NCBI GenBank assembly: GCA_020199905.1
Contig: JAIVJS010000013.1
Location: 1 to 64,000 of the forward strand
Direction of reading: 5' to 3'
Origin: Acidobacteriota bacterium
GTDB taxonomy: Bacteria > Acidobacteriota > Thermoanaerobaculia > UBA5066 > Gp7-AA6
Length of the DNA stretch: 64,000 bases
Shown here: one piece after another, positions 55,530 through 64,000 of the stretch
How positions within the stretch are numbered: position 1 is the stretch's first letter
Layout: every line of letters starts with the position of its first letter
Translations under genes and position numbers: made by a program
Notes under the pieces: model-generated
The model's database searches: none
The model's input: only the letters and a program-made list of their open reading frames with translations
Told to the model about the DNA's origin: nothing

Positions 55530-55599
55530 CGACCCGTTGGAGTCGGATGGCAGGGCAGAACCGCGCCCGGGAAGCGTCAGACGGCTCGGCCGGGAGAAG

Positions 55600-55857
55600 A
55601 TGCCCATTGTGAAACCGCTTGAAATGTTCGTCGAGGTCGATGCGCGCGGCCTCTACTGTCCCATTCCGATCCTGCGGCTCGCCTCCGCACTCGAGCCGTG
55701 TCCGCCGGGGGCTCGCGCGCGACTGCTCGCGACGGATCCCGACGCCCTGGCCGACGTGGAAGCGTTTTGCCGTGAAACGGGCGCCACGCTGATCAGCCGG
55801 CGCCAGGAGAAAGAAATTTTTGTCTTCGACGTGAAAAAGCGCGGCAACCCGATTTAG
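55600..55857 (+). CDS. TusA-family sulfurtransferase
   Basis: EVDARGLYCPIPILRLASAL (CPxP motif). Confidence 0.9.
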   Translation: MPIVKPLEMFVEVDARGLYCPIPILRLASALEPCPPGARARLLATDPDALADVEAFCRETGATLISRRQEKEIFVFDVKKRGNPI

Positions 55858-55864
55858 TTTTCGC

Positions 55865-55920
55865 CGTTTCCCGTTTCCCGTTTCCCGTTTCCCGTTTCCC
55901 GTTTCCCGTTTCCCGTTTCC
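55865..55920. repeat. 7-bp tandem repeat (CGTTTCC) x8, perfect
   Basis: Eight identical contiguous copies, running directly into element copy 5. Confidence 0.98.
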
Positions 55921-55980
55921 CGATCCAGGTGACCGCGGAGTACCGCGGCCGTCTCGCTTCCGTGGGTCGCTCGGCTCCCG
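55921..55980 (+). repeat. 60-bp dispersed element, copy 5
   Basis: cgatccaggtgaccgcggagtaccgcggccgtctcgcttccgtgggtcgctcggctcccg. Confidence 0.95.
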
Positions 55981-55990
55981 TTTCCCGTCC

Positions 55991-58771
55991 CTAGAACAGC
56001 TTCAGCAACAGCACGTTGATCACGTAGCCCGAGACGCCGTGGCCCACGACGGGAACCCCGACTTCGGCGCGGAAGAGCGAGTTCTTCCACGGGCCGTTCA
56101 GGGACGCCAGCAGGCCCGCGCCGGAGAAGTACGTGTTCGTGAATCCCGAAACGCGGTCGTTCAACACCGCCTGGTCGTAGAAGCCTTCGAACCGGATGAT
56201 GTCTTCGATGTTGATCCCATAGGAAACGTTGCCGAGGTACGCGCGCTCGGTGCGGAGGCTGCCGCTCTGGAACCCCCGCAGGGGATGCCCGGAGAAGGCG
56301 CCGAACTCGTACTTGGAGAACCGATCGAGGTCCGTGCCGCCGAGGTACGAGATCGAAACGTGGAGCTTTCGAAAGCCCGAAAAGTACTGGTCCTTCGAGA
56401 GGCTCGCGTCCCACCGGAAGTAGTCCTTCTGCGACGGTTGAAATTCGGACGTCGCCGGGTCGCCCCAGAACTCCCATTTCTGCCGTCGGAAGTAGTTTCC
56501 GGAGACAGAGGCGTTGAAGCCTGAGAGGTTCGCGACGAGCTTCAACTCCGCGCCGTTGGTCATCGTGTCGACCGGCGTCACGAAAGCAGGGCCGGTGTCC
56601 TTGTCGCGCTGGTAATTGTCGTATTTTGCGAAAACGCCGAGAGACGCCTTGAGATAGGGGCCGAGCGGATGCCCCAGGTTCACCTGCAGCACCGCGGGCA
56701 GGTGCTTGATCTTCTCGGAAGAGACCTGAGACCCGTTGCGGTAGGACACGTCGCCGAACGCCACGGCGGCGCCGAAGAGGTCGGCTCCGAAATCGAACCG
56801 GCTTCCGAGGAATGACGGGTCGGAGTAGTTGGTCGTGAGCAGCGCTCCGGCGAAGAAGACGGACAGCTGCTTGCCCTTCCCGAAGAGGTCGAAGTTGAAG
56901 TGCTGGACCCCGATCAGAGGAATGGGGTAGTCGAGCGACTTGTCGTAGAAAGCGCCGAGGATGGCGAACGTGCTTTTCTTCGAGACTTTCATCTCGACGA
57001 TCCGCGCCCCGGGCACGGCGGGATCGGGGATGAGGTTGCGCATTCCGACCTCGGTATCGCGGATCATCTGCGACTCGGAGGCGTAGGCCTTCGCGCGCCG
57101 GTCGATGAAGTCCGGCGAGTTGAGCTCGACGGTCCGCAGGACGACGTCGCGTTCGATCGCGGTCGTCCGGCCCGCCGTCGAGAAGACCTGCGTCCCCTTG
57201 ATCTCGAGGGGCAGACGGAGATCGGGATGGCCGGGCACCGGCCGGTAGTACTCCGTCTGGACGTTGGAGAGAGTCTCGCCCTTCAGGTTCATCTGGATCG
57301 AGTCGCGGCGGAGCAGCGCGAAGGTTTCCCTGTCGATCCAGACGCTCCCGCGGTAGACCGCCTTGCCGGCGATGGAGCTCTTCGGCGTGTAGGCGACGTG
57401 ATACGCGCGACGGGTTTCGATTGTCCCCTCGCCCTTGAGCTCGTAGGCGTAGTCCTCCGAGAGCCGGAGATCGAGCGGGAGGGTCGTGACCTTCTCGGGC
57501 TGCAGGATCGGGAGCTTCGGAAGCGTCTTCCCTTTCCACTTCACCCCGTTCAGATAGAACTCGCTCCACTGCCAGTCCGCCGGCTCGCCTCGCCGGTAGT
57601 AGAAAGGGCCGCGGATCGTGAGGTCGAACGTCTCGTTGACGTCGGCGACGCGGAACCGCAGCGACGCGTTCATGTCGCCCACGTAGGACTCGATGCGCTC
57701 GCGCTGGCCCGCCTCCCACGCCCGTTGGCGGGCTACGATCTCTTCCGCCGTGAGGCCGCGGGTCGCGCCGACTTCGACCGCGGTGCGCGCCTCTCCTCCG
57801 GGCCGCGCCGCCGGATGCAGAACCACCGCGAGCGGGCCGCTTGCGGGATCGAGAGCCAGCACCTTCGCGCCGCGGAGATCGAAGTCGCGCCGCGCGCCGG
57901 AGCCGAGATTCTCGACCGACGCGGACGCGAGAGCGCCGTCCGACACCGATACCTGCGCGCGCGGGGACTGATGCAGGAAAACGATGGGGGTGAACTTCTT
58001 CGCGTCGAAGAAACGCAGGGCCTCGTAGGTCTCGTCGGGAAGCGTCACCGCCGTCTTCGTCGGGTCGGGGGAGACGTCCTCCGTGAAATAGGACTGCAGG
58101 CGCTCGAGCGCCGCGACGGCAGCCTCGTCGATTCGCGAGCCCGCCACGGCTGTGACGGCGACGAGGCGAACCGTCGCGAGGCTCTCGCGCGGGAACGACT
58201 CGAGCGCGCGGAGCGCGTCCGACGCCGGCGTGCTCTCGGAGTGGGGGACGATCCACCGGCCCGGCAGGGGCGCCTCGACGCCGGCGGCGACCGCCTCGGG
58301 ACGGGGCACGATCGCGTCCGCGTAGGGCGAGAGGTCCTCGTCTCCCGCGGGCCGCGATCCGAGATCGAGTCCGACGGACGCGTCCGGCGAGACTCCCCGG
58401 ACCGCCGAAGAGAGCTTCTTGACGGCATAAGGAATGCGCGCCGGGTCGCCCGTCGCGGAAGAAAGGTCGAGCAGCACGTACGAAAGTTTCGGGATCTTCG
58501 CGAGCCGCGAGGCGAGCTCCGAAAGCGGGGCCTCGGCGAGGTCGCGAGCGTCGACGACGAGAAGACACCGGGACACGTCCGCCGGCGGCGTCCGCGAAGG
58601 GGAGAGCCGCGCGATTCCGAGCACCGGCGAACGGTCGGGGCACCCTCCGTCGGCGCGCTCGGCCGCGAGCTGGAGACGCGGAGCCGCCGCGAGAGGCGCG
58701 GCGTGGAGAAGGAGGGCGGAAAGAAAAGCGCCCGCGAGGATGCGGGCGCCTGAAAGTCGGGTCATCGCCAA
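55991..58771 (-). CDS. Large predicted outer-membrane beta-barrel protein with N-terminal periplasmic domains
   Basis: Signal peptide; C-terminal barrel pattern ending NVLLLKLF; GHPLRGFQSG resembles the Omp85 VRGF/Y motif. Confidence 0.7.
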   Translation of the reverse strand: MAMTRLSGARILAGAFLSALLLHAAPLAAAPRLQLAAERADGGCPDRSPVLGIARLSPSRTPPADVSRCLLVVDARDLAEAPLSELASRLAKIPKLSYVLLDLSSATGDPARIPYAVKKLSSAVRGVSPDASVGLDLGSRPAGDEDLSPYADAIVPRPEAVAAGVEAPLPGRWIVPHSESTPASDALRALESFPRESLATVRLVAVTAVAGSRIDEAAVAALERLQSYFTEDVSPDPTKTAVTLPDETYEALRFFDAKKFTPIVFLHQSPRAQVSVSDGALASASVENLGSGARRDFDLRGAKVLALDPASGPLAVVLHPAARPGGEARTAVEVGATRGLTAEEIVARQRAWEAGQRERIESYVGDMNASLRFRVADVNETFDLTIRGPFYYRRGEPADWQWSEFYLNGVKWKGKTLPKLPILQPEKVTTLPLDLRLSEDYAYELKGEGTIETRRAYHVAYTPKSSIAGKAVYRGSVWIDRETFALLRRDSIQMNLKGETLSNVQTEYYRPVPGHPDLRLPLEIKGTQVFSTAGRTTAIERDVVLRTVELNSPDFIDRRAKAYASESQMIRDTEVGMRNLIPDPAVPGARIVEMKVSKKSTFAILGAFYDKSLDYPIPLIGVQHFNFDLFGKGKQLSVFFAGALLTTNYSDPSFLGSRFDFGADLFGAAVAFGDVSYRNGSQVSSEKIKHLPAVLQVNLGHPLGPYLKASLGVFAKYDNYQRDKDTGPAFVTPVDTMTNGAELKLVANLSGFNASVSGNYFRRQKWEFWGDPATSEFQPSQKDYFRWDASLSKDQYFSGFRKLHVSISYLGGTDLDRFSKYEFGAFSGHPLRGFQSGSLRTERAYLGNVSYGINIEDIIRFEGFYDQAVLNDRVSGFTNTYFSGAGLLASLNGPWKNSLFRAEVGVPVVGHGVSGYVINVLLLKLF

Positions 58772-58841
58772 CGGGAAACCGGGAAAGGAGATTGATCCTT
58801 CCCGGTTCCCGAGGCCCGCCCCTCGAATCGCCTCTGAGTTT

Positions 58842-59951
58842 CTAACGCCGGGCTTTCTCGGCGGTCGGCGCCTTGTCCCGGGTCGCGGAGTCGGAGGCGG
58901 GCGGGGGAGTCTTGTCGATCGGGTCGGGAGGAAGGAGGCCGAGGTGCTTCCGCAGCTTGGTCTCGATCTCGTTGGCGAGCTCCGGGTTTTCCCGCAGGAA
59001 CTGCTTCGCGTTCTCGCGGCCCTGGCCGATTCGCAGGTCGCCGTAGGAGAGCCACGCGCCCGACTTCTCGACGATCTTCGCTTCGATTCCCATGTCCAGG
59101 AGCTCGCCCTCGCGCGAGATTCCTTCGCCGTAGTTGATGTCGAACTCGGCCTGCCGGAACGGCGAGGCTACCTTGTTCTTGACGATCTTCACCTTCGTCC
59201 GGGATCCCACGACCGTCTCGCCATCCTTGATCGAGGCGATCCGCCGGATGTCGATCCGGATCGAGGAGTAGAACTTGAGGGCGCGTCCGCCGGTCGTCGT
59301 TTCCGGGTTTCCGAACATGACGCCGATCTTTTCCCGGATCTGGTTGATGAAAATGAGGCTCGTCTTCGACTTCGAGACGATGGCGGTCAGCTTCCGCAGC
59401 GCCTGCGACATGAGCCGCGCCTGCAGGCCCATCTGCGCCTCGCCCATCTCGCCCTCGATCTCGGCCTTGGGAACGAGCGCGGCGACCGAGTCGATCACGA
59501 CGACGTCGACCGCTCCGGAGCGGATGAGCATCTCGGCGATCTCGAGCGCCTGCTCGCCGTTGTCGGGCTGAGAGACGAGCAGATTGTCGGTATCGACCCC
59601 GAGCTTGCGCGAATACTCGGCGTCGAGGGCGTGCTCGGCGTCGATGAACGCGGCGAGCCCGCCGGTCTTCTGAGCCTGCGCGATGATTTGAAGCGAGAGA
59701 GTCGTCTTGCCGGAGGATTCCGGTCCGAAGATCTCGATCACGCGCCCTCGGGGAACGCCGCCGACGCCGAGAGCGGCGTCCACGGCCAGAGAGCCGGTCG
59801 GGATCACCTGCATCACGGTCTCCGGCTGGTCGCCCAGCCGCATGATGGACCCCTTGCCGAACTGCCTTTCGATCTGAGTCAGCGCGGTTTCGATCGCGCG
59901 CCATTTTTCGGTGGATTTGATGCTGGCGTCCGTGGGTTTCACGCTCGACAT
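58842..59951 (-). CDS. recA: Recombinase RecA
   Basis: [58 protein letters not shown]. Confidence 0.97.
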   Translation of the reverse strand: MSSVKPTDASIKSTEKWRAIETALTQIERQFGKGSIMRLGDQPETVMQVIPTGSLAVDAALGVGGVPRGRVIEIFGPESSGKTTLSLQIIAQAQKTGGLAAFIDAEHALDAEYSRKLGVDTDNLLVSQPDNGEQALEIAEMLIRSGAVDVVVIDSVAALVPKAEIEGEMGEAQMGLQARLMSQALRKLTAIVSKSKTSLIFINQIREKIGVMFGNPETTTGGRALKFYSSIRIDIRRIASIKDGETVVGSRTKVKIVKNKVASPFRQAEFDINYGEGISREGELLDMGIEAKIVEKSGAWLSYGDLRIGQGRENAKQFLRENPELANEIETKLRKHLGLLPPDPIDKTPPPASDSATRDKAPTAEKARR

Positions 59952-60008
59952 GTCCTCAATCCTTTCTGCCTTTTCTGGTCATTCCGCTCGAAGGCAAGTG
60001 AGAAATCG

Positions 60009-60031
60009 TGCGCGTTGTGCGCGCAATTATA
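60009..60031 (-). promoter_or_regulatory. recA promoter -10 (TATAAT) abutting palindrome TGCGCG-N5-CGCGCA
   Basis: tgcgcgttgtgcgcgca then attata on plus strand; perfect TATAAT on minus strand about 75-80 bp upstream of recA ATG. Confidence 0.5.
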
Positions 60032-60082
60032 GACTCGGGCTCCGAAAGGCCGATGAGGACAACGCCATCTTCTCCCCCGCCG

Positions 60083-60628
60083 ATGGCAGAGTCAACGCTC
60101 TCTCTCTCGCGCGCGTTCCGCGAACGGCCGATCGCGATTCTCCTCTCGACGGGACTCGGCGTCGGGTTCGTCCCCGTCGCGCCCGGGACGGCGGGATCTC
60201 TCCTCGCTCTCGTCGTCGCCGCCGGGGCGCTCGCTCTCTTTCATCGATTGCATGAGCCGAGCATGGCGGCGGCGGTCGGACTTTTGGCGTCCGGGCTTCT
60301 CGTCGGCGCGATCGGCGTGCCGGTCACGACTCGCGCGAGCCGCGCGATGGGGGGCAAAGACCCGGCGGCCATCGTGCTCGACGAGGTGTCGGGACAATGG
60401 ATCGCGTGCGCGCCGATCCCCCTCTTCGCTTACGCGTCGGCCGGCCGGGCGGCCCTGGTCTGGCTCGTCGCGTTTCTCGTGTTCCGGCTCTTCGACGTCT
60501 GGAAGCCGGGCGCGATCCACCGCCTGCAGGACCTGCCCGAAGGGCTGGGAATCATGGTCGACGACGTCCTCGCCGGAGCCCTCGCCGCGGGCGTCACGCT
60601 CCTCGTCGGGAAGGCGCTCTCGGCATGA
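60083..60628 (+). CDS. pgpA: Phosphatidylglycerophosphatase A
   Basis: STGLGVGFVPVAPGTAGSLLAL; VLDEVSGQWIACAPIP; FRLFDVWKPGAI; DLPEGLGIMVDDVLAG. Confidence 0.93.
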   Translation: MAESTLSLSRAFRERPIAILLSTGLGVGFVPVAPGTAGSLLALVVAAGALALFHRLHEPSMAAAVGLLASGLLVGAIGVPVTTRASRAMGGKDPAAIVLDEVSGQWIACAPIPLFAYASAGRAALVWLVAFLVFRLFDVWKPGAIHRLQDLPEGLGIMVDDVLAGALAAGVTLLVGKALSA

Positions 60629-61524
60629 GCTTGTCCCTGTCCGCCGGAGAAGGCGCGGTTCTCGAGAACGAGCCGCTCGCCCGGCACACGACCTGGCGCA
60701 TCGGGGGGCCGGCGCGCTGGTTCTGCCGGGTCCACAACGAGGCGGGGCTGGCGAAGGTGCTCCGCGCCGCCGCCTCCGGAGGCGCGCCCCTGGCTCTGCT
60801 GGGGATGGGGTCGAACGTCCTGGCGGCGGACGAGGGCTTTCCGGGGTTCGTCGTGCGGCTCGACGGCGAGTTTCTCCGGGTCGCGATCGACGGCGAGATC
60901 GTGGATGCCGGCGGAGGCGCGGCGCTCGGCGGTGTCTGCGCCGCGGCCGCCCGGGCCGGCCTCTCCGGGATCGAGGCGATCTCGGGCATCCCCTCGTCGA
61001 TGGGAGGCGCCGTCCGCATCAACGCGGGAGCGTACGGCGGCGAGATCTTCGACGTTCTCGAATCGGTGCGGCTCATGGAGCGGGCCGGGGAGGCGAGAAC
61101 GGAGCCGGCGTCCGGGATCCCGCACGGGTACCGGTGGACGCGGCTCTGCGAAACCGGCGAGATCGTGGTCTCGGCGCGGCTGCGGCTCAAGCCCGCGCCC
61201 CGCGAGGCCATCGAGGCGAAGACCCGGGAGGTCGCCGCGAAGCGCCGCGGCGCCCTTCCTTCGGAGCCCAACGCCGGCAGTGTCTTCAAAAACCCGCCCG
61301 ATGACCATGCCGGGCGGCTGCTCGAGGCCTGCGGGCTGAAGGGCGTTCGCCTCGGAGGCGCGGAGATATCGCACCGGCACGCCAACGTGATCGTGAACCG
61401 GGGGGGCGCTTCGGCCCGCGACGTCCTGGCGCTCATGGAGAGGATGCGGGACGAGGTCTCCGCCCGGTTTGCGATTACCCTCTCTCCTGAGGTGGACATG
61501 CTGGGCATTTCCTGGAAACGATGA
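60625..61524 (+). CDS. murB: UDP-N-acetylmuramate dehydrogenase
   Basis: HTTWRIGGPARWF; GIPSSMGGAVRINAGAYGGEI; GSVFKNPP. Confidence 0.96.
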   Translation: MSLSLSAGEGAVLENEPLARHTTWRIGGPARWFCRVHNEAGLAKVLRAAASGGAPLALLGMGSNVLAADEGFPGFVVRLDGEFLRVAIDGEIVDAGGGAALGGVCAAAARAGLSGIEAISGIPSSMGGAVRINAGAYGGEIFDVLESVRLMERAGEARTEPASGIPHGYRWTRLCETGEIVVSARLRLKPAPREAIEAKTREVAAKRRGALPSEPNAGSVFKNPPDDHAGRLLEACGLKGVRLGGAEISHRHANVIVNRGGASARDVLALMERMRDEVSARFAITLSPEVDMLGISWKR

Positions 61525-62522
61525 GGGTCCTGCTCCTGGCGGGAGGAGGCGGGACGCGTCTCTGGCCCCTCTCGACGGACGCCACCCCCAAGCAGTTCCT
61601 GGCCCTCCTCACCGGCCGGTCCCTCCTGGCGGACACGGCCGCCAGGCTCGAGCCTCTGACCCGGGAGATCTACGTCGCCACGTCCGAGCGCCACGCCGCG
61701 CGCGTGCGCGAGGACCTGCCGTCCATCCCGGTCGAGAGGATCCTCGCCGAGCCGTGCCGCCGCAACTCGGGTCCCGCGGTCCTCGCCGCGGCGATCGCGT
61801 TCGCGCGCGACGGCGATCCCATCACCGCGGCGGTGCCTTCCGATCAGACGGTCGCGGATGCCGCCGCCTTTCGCGCCTCGCTCTCGGCGGCCGCGGAGGG
61901 CGCAGACACCGCGTCCGTCGTGGTCCTCGGGGTCCCGCCCACCCGGCCGGAGACGGATTTCGGCTATCTCGACGTCCGGCCGGACGCAAAATCCGCGTCG
62001 CTTTCCGTTTTTCGTTTCGTCGAGAAGCCGGACCCCCTCCGCGCCGAAGAGCTGGTCCGGCTGGGCTGCCTCTGGAACGCGGGGATCTTCGTCTTCCGTC
62101 CGTCCCGGTTCCTGGCCGAGGCTCGCCGCGTCTCGGCGGATCTCGTCGCGGCGGTCGAGCGGTACGAGACGGCCCGGGTCTCGGGGGACCGGGCCGCGGC
62201 GTCCGCCGCGTACGAGGCGCTGCCGGACATCTCGATCGACTATGCCGTGATGGAGAAGGCGGCGAGGGTCCGGGCCGTGCCCCTCCGGGCGGGATGGAGC
62301 GACGCCGGGACGTGGAGGGCGGTCCGGGAGCTCAAAGGCGCCTCCGACGCCCATGGCAACCTCATCATCTCGGACCAGCCGGTCGTGGCGCCGGGGATAT
62401 CGAATTCCGCCATCGTCATCGGCCCGGAAGGTGTGCTGGTGATGCCTTTTGACCGGGAGCGGGAGCTCAAAGCCGCGGTGGAAGCCCTCCGGCGGGAACA
62501 GGCGGGCGAGAAACCGCGTTAA
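61521..62522 (+). CDS. manC: Mannose-1-phosphate guanylyltransferase
   Basis: LLAGGGGTRLWPLSTDATPKQFLAL; EPCRRNSGPAVLAAAI; FVEKPD; WNAGIFVF; IDYAVMEKA; GWSDAGTW. Confidence 0.93.
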   Translation: MRVLLLAGGGGTRLWPLSTDATPKQFLALLTGRSLLADTAARLEPLTREIYVATSERHAARVREDLPSIPVERILAEPCRRNSGPAVLAAAIAFARDGDPITAAVPSDQTVADAAAFRASLSAAAEGADTASVVVLGVPPTRPETDFGYLDVRPDAKSASLSVFRFVEKPDPLRAEELVRLGCLWNAGIFVFRPSRFLAEARRVSADLVAAVERYETARVSGDRAAASAAYEALPDISIDYAVMEKAARVRAVPLRAGWSDAGTWRAVRELKGASDAHGNLIISDQPVVAPGISNSAIVIGPEGVLVMPFDRERELKAAVEALRREQAGEKPR

Positions 62523-62542
62523 CCTGAATCACCCCAACCCCC

Positions 62543-63484
62543 ATGCAAACCGAAGTCACGACGGGCCTCGACCGCCTCCGAGAGAACGTCCGGCTCGTCT
62601 ATCGCGGCGAGAAACGGGCCGTCGACCTCGTTCTGACGGCGCTGCTGTCGCGCGGACACGTGCTGATCGAAGACGTGCCGGGGGTCGGCAAGACGACCCT
62701 CGCCCGCGCCCTCGGGAAGAGCCTGTCCCTGGAGTTTCGCCGCATTCAGTTCACGAGCGACACCCTCCCGGCGGACGTCCTGGGAGTCTCCGTGTTCCAG
62801 TCGGCCACCGAGCGGTTCGAGTTTCATCCGGGACCCATCTTCGCCAACATCGTGCTGGCGGACGAGATCAACCGGGCGACGCCGAAGACGCAGTCGGCGC
62901 TTCTCGAGGCGATGAACGAGTCCGCCGTGACGCTCGACTCCGAGCGCCGGCCGCTCCCTCAGCCTTTCATGGTCGTGGCCACCCAGAACCCGGTCGAGTA
63001 CCTCGGCACGTTCCCGCTGCCCGAATCGCAGATGGACCGGTTCTTCATCCGCCTGTCCCTGGGGTATCCGACGGCGGAAGAGGAGAAGATGCTGCTGCGG
63101 CGGGGCGGCACGGAGAAGGCCCTCGCGGCGATTCCGGCGGTCCTCGGTCCGGCGGAGCTCATCGGACTGCAGGATCAGACGGAGCGGATCACGGTCTCGG
63201 ACCGCCTGCTCGATTACGTTCATGCGCTGGTCGACGCCTCTCGCCGCGCGCCCGATCTTCGGCTCCCGGTCTCGACACGCGGCGCTCAGGCCCTCTTTCG
63301 CGCGACGCAGGCGCACGCGCTGCTGGAGGGGCGGCATTTCGCGACGCCGGACGACGTGCACGCGGTCGCCGAGCCGGTTCTGGCCCACCGCATCCTCTCC
63401 GCCGCGTCCGACGGCTTCGGCGCCGGCGGCCGGGAACGGGAAGCGGTCCGCAAGCTGCTCGCCCACGTTCCGGTGCCGGTGTGA
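62543..63484 (+). CDS. MoxR-family AAA+ ATPase
   Basis: HVLIEDVPGVGKTTLARALG; RIQFTSDTLPADVLG; ADEINRATPKTQSALLEAM. Confidence 0.96.
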   Translation: MQTEVTTGLDRLRENVRLVYRGEKRAVDLVLTALLSRGHVLIEDVPGVGKTTLARALGKSLSLEFRRIQFTSDTLPADVLGVSVFQSATERFEFHPGPIFANIVLADEINRATPKTQSALLEAMNESAVTLDSERRPLPQPFMVVATQNPVEYLGTFPLPESQMDRFFIRLSLGYPTAEEEKMLLRRGGTEKALAAIPAVLGPAELIGLQDQTERITVSDRLLDYVHALVDASRRAPDLRLPVSTRGAQALFRATQAHALLEGRHFATPDDVHAVAEPVLAHRILSAASDGFGAGGREREAVRKLLAHVPVPV

Positions 63485-63490
63485 GGAAAA

Positions 63491-63586
63491 AGCTGTCGGC
63501 TGTCGGCTCTCAGCTTTCAGCCAGGAAATCCACGGCGAACCGCCGGCTGACAGCTGACAGCTGACAGCTGATAGCTGAGAGCTCCT
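63491..63586. repeat. 7-bp degenerate tandem repeats (RGCTGTC; AGCTGAC x6)
   Basis: agctgtc ggctgtc ggctctc agctttc; then ggctgac agctgac agctgac agctgat agctgag agctcct ending at the ATG of the next gene. Confidence 0.92.
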
Positions 63587-64000
63587 ATGGCCCGTGTCAT
63601 CCCCGAGTGGGAAATCCGTATCACCAACTTCGGCCTCGGCTACATCCTTCTCTGTCTCGTGGTGGCGATCGGCGCGACGAACACAGGCAACAACGGGCTC
63701 TACCTGGTGCTGGCCGCAATGCTCTCCTCGATGGTGGTGTCGGGGCTCGTCTCGAGGCGCAACGTGCGGGGGGTCCTCTGCGAGATCGAGACCGTGGGCG
63801 AAGTCTTCGCCGGCCGCCCCGCCCTTCTGAAGGTGCGGGTCGAGAACCGGCTCCGGCGGGCGACCGCGCAGGCGCTCTTCTTTCTCCACGAGGGACTGCC
63901 CGGGCCGCTCTGGATCGACCCGCTCGCTCCCGGTGAGATCCGGGAAGTCCTGGTCGAAGGATCTTTCGGCCAGCGGGGTGTCGTGCGCGAGCCGGACGCG
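63587..64000 (+). CDS. DUF58-domain protein, truncated by window end
   Basis: Two TMs (GYILLCLVVAIGATNTGNNGLYLVLAAMLSSMVVSG) then RRNVRGVLCEIETVGEVFAGRPALLKVRVEN; adjacent to MoxR ATPase. Confidence 0.85.
   Translation, partial: MARVIPEWEIRITNFGLGYILLCLVVAIGATNTGNNGLYLVLAAMLSSMVVSGLVSRRNVRGVLCEIETVGEVFAGRPALLKVRVENRLRRATAQALFFLHEGLPGPLWIDPLAPGEIREVLVEGSFGQRGVVREPDA

Noticed and set aside
55854-58643. 929-aa minus ORF ending ...ETGNGKRETGNGKRETGNGEN
   Set aside because: Wrong frame of the barrel gene; the repetitive tail is just the translated CGTTTCC heptads

Overview
This 64 kb high-GC window looks like an ordinary chromosomal region of a diderm, LPS-producing bacterium. The CRTAC1/FG-GAP paralogs, multiheme cytochrome and TMTC-like protein suggest Acidobacteriota, but that is inference. 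I recognise about 50 genes: Mla phospholipid transport, Kdo/LPS genes (kdsA, kdsB, kdsD, a damaged kdsC, lpxH), aroA, lon, hsp20, nrdR, thiL, tatA/tatC, pyrG, purH, recA, murB and manC. There is also a cluster of ASPIC/UnbV-FG-GAP proteins beside a membrane pentaheme cytochrome/TPR protein. I see no tRNA, rRNA, CRISPR array or transposase. Main observations: (1) more than 20 short intergenic tandem arrays of differing sequence that all have a 7-bp period and mostly abut stop codons; (2) a dispersed 60-bp element (5 copies) with a CCGCGG-AGTA-CCGCGG core; (3) an in-frame TGA exactly at the second Cys of a DedA-rhodanese YCxCPNE motif, followed by a plausible bSECIS-like hairpin, so a candidate selenoprotein; (4) three genes that seem to have lost their middle (kdsC, a CRTAC1 gene, a short conserved gene); (5) unusual fusions, including a pentaheme c/TPR membrane protein, a 1400-aa TPR-sigma54 activator and an Omp85-like barrel with a large N-terminal region. 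All calls are by eye from translations; no searches were run.
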